A stretch of 15,138 nucleotides of DNA from the NCBI GenBank assembly GCA_010671975.1, contig JAAHIA010000072.1:1-15138 (forward strand), given 5' to 3'. The translations under genes and the position numbers were made by a program. This document shows, in pieces, positions 13,461 to 15,138 of the stretch; positions within the stretch are counted from its first letter, which is position 1, and each line of letters opens with the position of its first letter. This stretch comes from Leptolyngbya sp. SIO4C1. GTDB lineage: Bacteria > Cyanobacteriota > Cyanobacteriia > Phormidesmidales > Phormidesmidaceae. A model generated the notes under the pieces. It searched no databases and was not told the DNA's origin. It saw only the letters and a list, made by a program, of their open reading frames with translations.

Positions 13461-14579
13461 ATGAAAGCTCAACCCGCCCTATCCGTCAAATCTACAGATA
13501 ATCCTGCTAATAATACGTCTTCTAATCCTTCTAACGTTGTTTTACACCCAACTGCGGCTGACCGCCCGGCCCCTGCTCAACCTGAGCAGTCCGAAGAGTC
13601 AACGCTGTGTCCGGTCAATCAACAGCTCATCACCTTTTTATCTGAACTTTTAAGCGAAGCCAGTACCGGCGGCCGTAAAAATATTAATGCGGTAGCTACC
13701 CGGCTGGCGATTGAAGTTACCCGAATCTGTCGCAAGAGCGATCGCATTCAAGCGTCGGGTGAAGTTGCTAACTGGCAGCGCTCGCTGGCGCAAAACCGCG
13801 TTAACAAATATCTGCAATACTACCGTCTGGGCTCGCGTCAGGGCCGTATCGAATTACACAGTCGGCTCAGCGCGATCGCCTACCGCTATATCGCACCTGC
13901 TCAGGCCCAGCTAGGGTTTCAAGGGCGCTGCAACCTGCTAGAAGATTTTCTTCAAGGGTTCTATATTGAAGTGCTCAAAGCCTTCCGGCGAGAAAACCAT
14001 CTAGAGGCAGACTACACCCCGCGCACTCGCCTAGAGCTCGCTGAATACATGGCCTTTAGCGAGCATTACGCCAAGCGTCGGATCTCGCTGCCGGGCTGCT
14101 ATAACCAGCAGCTGATCGTCTTACGGGCTCAGACCTTTGCTAAAAAGCAGCCAGCTGAGACCTGCGTCGATATTGAGATGGCAGTAGAATCGCCCAAGGG
14201 CGACGATGCCGAAGGCTATTCACGCTCACCCGCACTGCAGCAAATTCGCGAGCAGATGGTGGCTGACGTAATCGATCCAGTAGAGGCAGTCTTGCGCGAT
14301 CGCATCATTCGTGAGCTGGTCGACTATCTAGAAGCGCAGGGGCAGCATGCCTGCATTGACTACCTAACGCTGCGCCTGCAGGATATGGCTGCGTCTGAGA
14401 TTGACGACGTGCTGGGCCTAACGCCGCGCCAGCGCGACTATCTGCAGCAGCGCTTTAAGTACCATGTCGAAAAGTTCGCTCAGTTTCATAACTGGGAGCT
14501 GGTTCACCAGTGGCTAGGGGCCGACCTAGAAAAGAACCTAGGGCTGTCTCTCTCCACACGGAACGCAACCCCCGCCTGA
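13461..14579 (+). CDS. hetZ: HetZ-family transcriptional regulator, C-terminus replaced at a chimeric join
   Basis: HetZ-family proteins are cyanobacterial DNA-binding regulators. HetZ itself controls early heterocyst differentiation in Anabaena, and relatives occur in species without heterocysts. The 372-codon frame has a low-complexity N-terminus (~1-48). The conserved core includes RLAIEVTRICRKSDRIQASG (~81-100), WQRSLAQNRVNKYLQYYRLG, GRIELHSRLSAIAYRYI, LEDFLQGFYIEVLKAFRREN and LAEYMAFSEHYAKRRISLPG. A sigma-region-4-like helix-turn-helix follows at ~305-340 (LRLQDMAASEIDDVLGLTPR, then QRDYLQQRFKYH), then WELVHQWLGADLEKNLGL (~345-362). ATG 13461 is chosen over TTG 13428 because GAGGAG stands five bases before it. 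Residues from ~364 (LSTRNATPA) are antisense to a Maf gene, so the natural tail, probably some tens of residues, is missing. Confidence 0.88.
   Translation: MKAQPALSVKSTDNPANNTSSNPSNVVLHPTAADRPAPAQPEQSEESTLCPVNQQLITFLSELLSEASTGGRKNINAVATRLAIEVTRICRKSDRIQASGEVANWQRSLAQNRVNKYLQYYRLGSRQGRIELHSRLSAIAYRYIAPAQAQLGFQGRCNLLEDFLQGFYIEVLKAFRRENHLEADYTPRTRLELAEYMAFSEHYAKRRISLPGCYNQQLIVLRAQTFAKKQPAETCVDIEMAVESPKGDDAEGYSRSPALQQIREQMVADVIDPVEAVLRDRIIRELVDYLEAQGQHACIDYLTLRLQDMAASEIDDVLGLTPRQRDYLQQRFKYHVEKFAQFHNWELVHQWLGADLEKNLGLSLSTRNATPA
14543..14555. other. Junction between cyanobacterial and alphaproteobacterial-like DNA
   Basis: Left of here the plus strand encodes the conserved end of a HetZ protein. 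Right of here the minus strand encodes the start of Maf, and each loses homology exactly where the other begins. The crossover lies in TCTCTCTC at 14547-14554, a plausible microhomology. HIP1 sites, present about once per kilobase to the left, are absent to the right. Confidence 0.75.
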
Positions 14580-14635
14580 CGGAGCAGTTGAGCGCGGATC
14601 TCAGATCCAGAAGCAAGCAGGATGTGGGTACTCAT
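14549..14635 (-). CDS. maf: Maf-type nucleotide pyrophosphatase, N-terminal fragment cut by the junction
   Basis: From ATG 14635 the minus strand reads MSTHILLASGSEIRAQLLRQ then AGVAFRVER, the N-terminus of a Maf/YceF-like nucleoside triphosphate pyrophosphatase, including the substrate-loop ASGSxxR motif in its proteobacterial form SGSEIRAQLL. Maf proteins hydrolyse non-canonical or pyrimidine NTPs. After Arg29 the frame runs into antisense of the HetZ gene and no longer resembles Maf. The open frame continues to 14504 but only ~29 residues are genuine. A ribosome-site-like AGGG lies eight bases before the ATG. It is divergent from hemJ across a spacer with DnaA-box-like sites. The usual downstream neighbours in alphaproteobacteria (aroE, coaE) are not present because of the break. 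Confidence 0.75.
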
Positions 14636-15016
14636 GTGGAAAACCCTATGGGAAAACGTCTGATCATTCAGGGACGTTTTGTATGATTTTCCACCCTCAA
14701 CGCAAGGGTGGGACAACTTCTGAAATCTCGGGTGATTCCTCCGCGATTCCTCCATCGGGTATTGGGATAACTTTGAACACGTGGATAAGTACGGCTCTCC
14801 CGGTTTGTCCCGCTCTTATCCCCAGAGTCTCTTATGTAAATATTTTGTTAATGCGCATATTTTGAAGGGCGTTAAGGAGTTATTCACCCTTCTGACAGGA
14901 ATAAGGCAGGAAAACTGACCACCTTGTGCAGAACCGGTGTGAAGACTCGATAATCCACGGATTCTGGGGTGCACTACAAAAACATCATCCTTATAAAACT
15001 TATTAATTTTATTAGG
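14635..15016. other. Possible alphaproteobacterial replication origin (DnaA-box-like cluster)
   Basis: The 419-base maf-hemJ spacer has no gene but several near matches to TTATCCACA or its complement. With one mismatch: TGTGGAAAA 14635-14643, CGTGGATAA 14780-14788 and TTATCCCCA 14816-14824. With two: TTATTCACC 14880-14888, TAATCCACG 14951-14959 and TTTTCCACC 14687-14695. Two AT-rich tracts (~14836-14868 and ~14990-15015) could unwind. In alphaproteobacteria the chromosomal origin commonly lies by hem genes on one side and a ppsR/maf/aroE block on the other. It is an inference; the short region may be only a divergent promoter. Confidence 0.45.
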
Positions 15017-15054
15017 GTGGCCAACCGGCACCTCGCGCCTAAAGGAAGCCTTCC

Positions 15055-15138
15055 ATGGATCTGACTGATCTGATGTTCACCCTGTATCCTTACGTGAAAT
15101 CGCTTCACATCATGGCAGTGATCAGTTGGATGGCGGGA
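15055..15138 (+). CDS. hemJ: HemJ-type protoporphyrinogen IX oxidase, N-terminal 28 residues (runs off the window)
   Basis: The frame from ATG 15055 reads MDLTDLMFTLYPYVKSLHIM then AVISWMAG up to the last base. This is the first transmembrane helix of HemJ (UPF0093/CopD-like), a membrane enzyme that oxidises protoporphyrinogen IX to protoporphyrin IX in haem and chlorophyll synthesis. His18 corresponds to the conserved histidine proposed to bind haem. The phrase KSLHIMAVISWMAG matches the proteobacterial form better than the cyanobacterial one as I remember them. AAGGA at 15042-15046 gives a ribosome site eight bases before the ATG. Confidence 0.85.
   Translation, partial: MDLTDLMFTLYPYVKSLHIMAVISWMAG

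Noticed and set aside
14683..14865. 60-codon plus-strand frame in the maf-hemJ spacer
   Set aside because: No ribosome site or protein-like composition; it spans the DnaA-box-like sites.
14580..15138. Maf and HemJ as part of the cyanobacterial genome by gene transfer
   Set aside because: Possible, but the break cuts both the HetZ and Maf coding regions and leaves an origin-like neighbourhood, which fits a chimeric join better than functional transfer.

Overview
Positions 1 to about 14545 look cyanobacterial. The evidence is a tRNA-Leu(UAA) gene split by a group I intron, ndhL (subunit of the cyanobacterial/plastid NDH-1 complex), a DUF3007 protein, a HetZ-family regulator, and at least thirteen HIP1 octamers (GCGATCGC) spread over both genes and spacers. 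The last ~590 bases are different. They hold no HIP1 site, an N-terminal fragment of a Maf gene, a DnaA-box-like intergenic stretch, and the start of a proteobacterial-looking hemJ. This resembles the origin neighbourhood of an alphaproteobacterium, perhaps Rhodobacterales. The switch falls inside the last codons of the HetZ gene, within a short TC repeat at 14547-14554. I read the window as a chimeric join, most likely an assembly artefact between a cyanobacterium and a companion bacterium.

Layout. Positions 7330 to 1 (minus strand) form one tightly packed operon for the cell envelope. It encodes a secreted DUF11/SdrD_B-like protein, a 1167-residue outer-membrane beta-barrel protein with an N-terminal Ig-like domain, a CSLREA/beta-helix protein fused to an OmpA peptidoglycan-binding domain, and the start of a further exported protein. 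The genes overlap or lie a few bases apart, and every product has an export signal. I infer a surface structure or secretion module anchored across the outer membrane and wall. It is the best candidate here for a little-described system.

Positions 9262 to 7824 (minus strand) carry ndhL, a DUF3007 membrane protein and trpA, closed by a hairpin terminator. On the plus strand follow the intron-containing tRNA-Leu(UAA) (9458-9872), with an expanded tandem repeat in the intron, and an unrecognised 476-residue soluble protein (10300-11730). That gene converges on larC (nickel pincer cofactor synthesis, minus strand) with a 98-base tail-to-tail overlap.

The larC-hetZ spacer (12971-13460) holds a likely decayed small gene and several repeats that could be operators. 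The hetZ-family gene (13461-14579) has a strong ribosome binding site and a sigma-region-4-like HTH, but its natural C-terminus is lost at the join.
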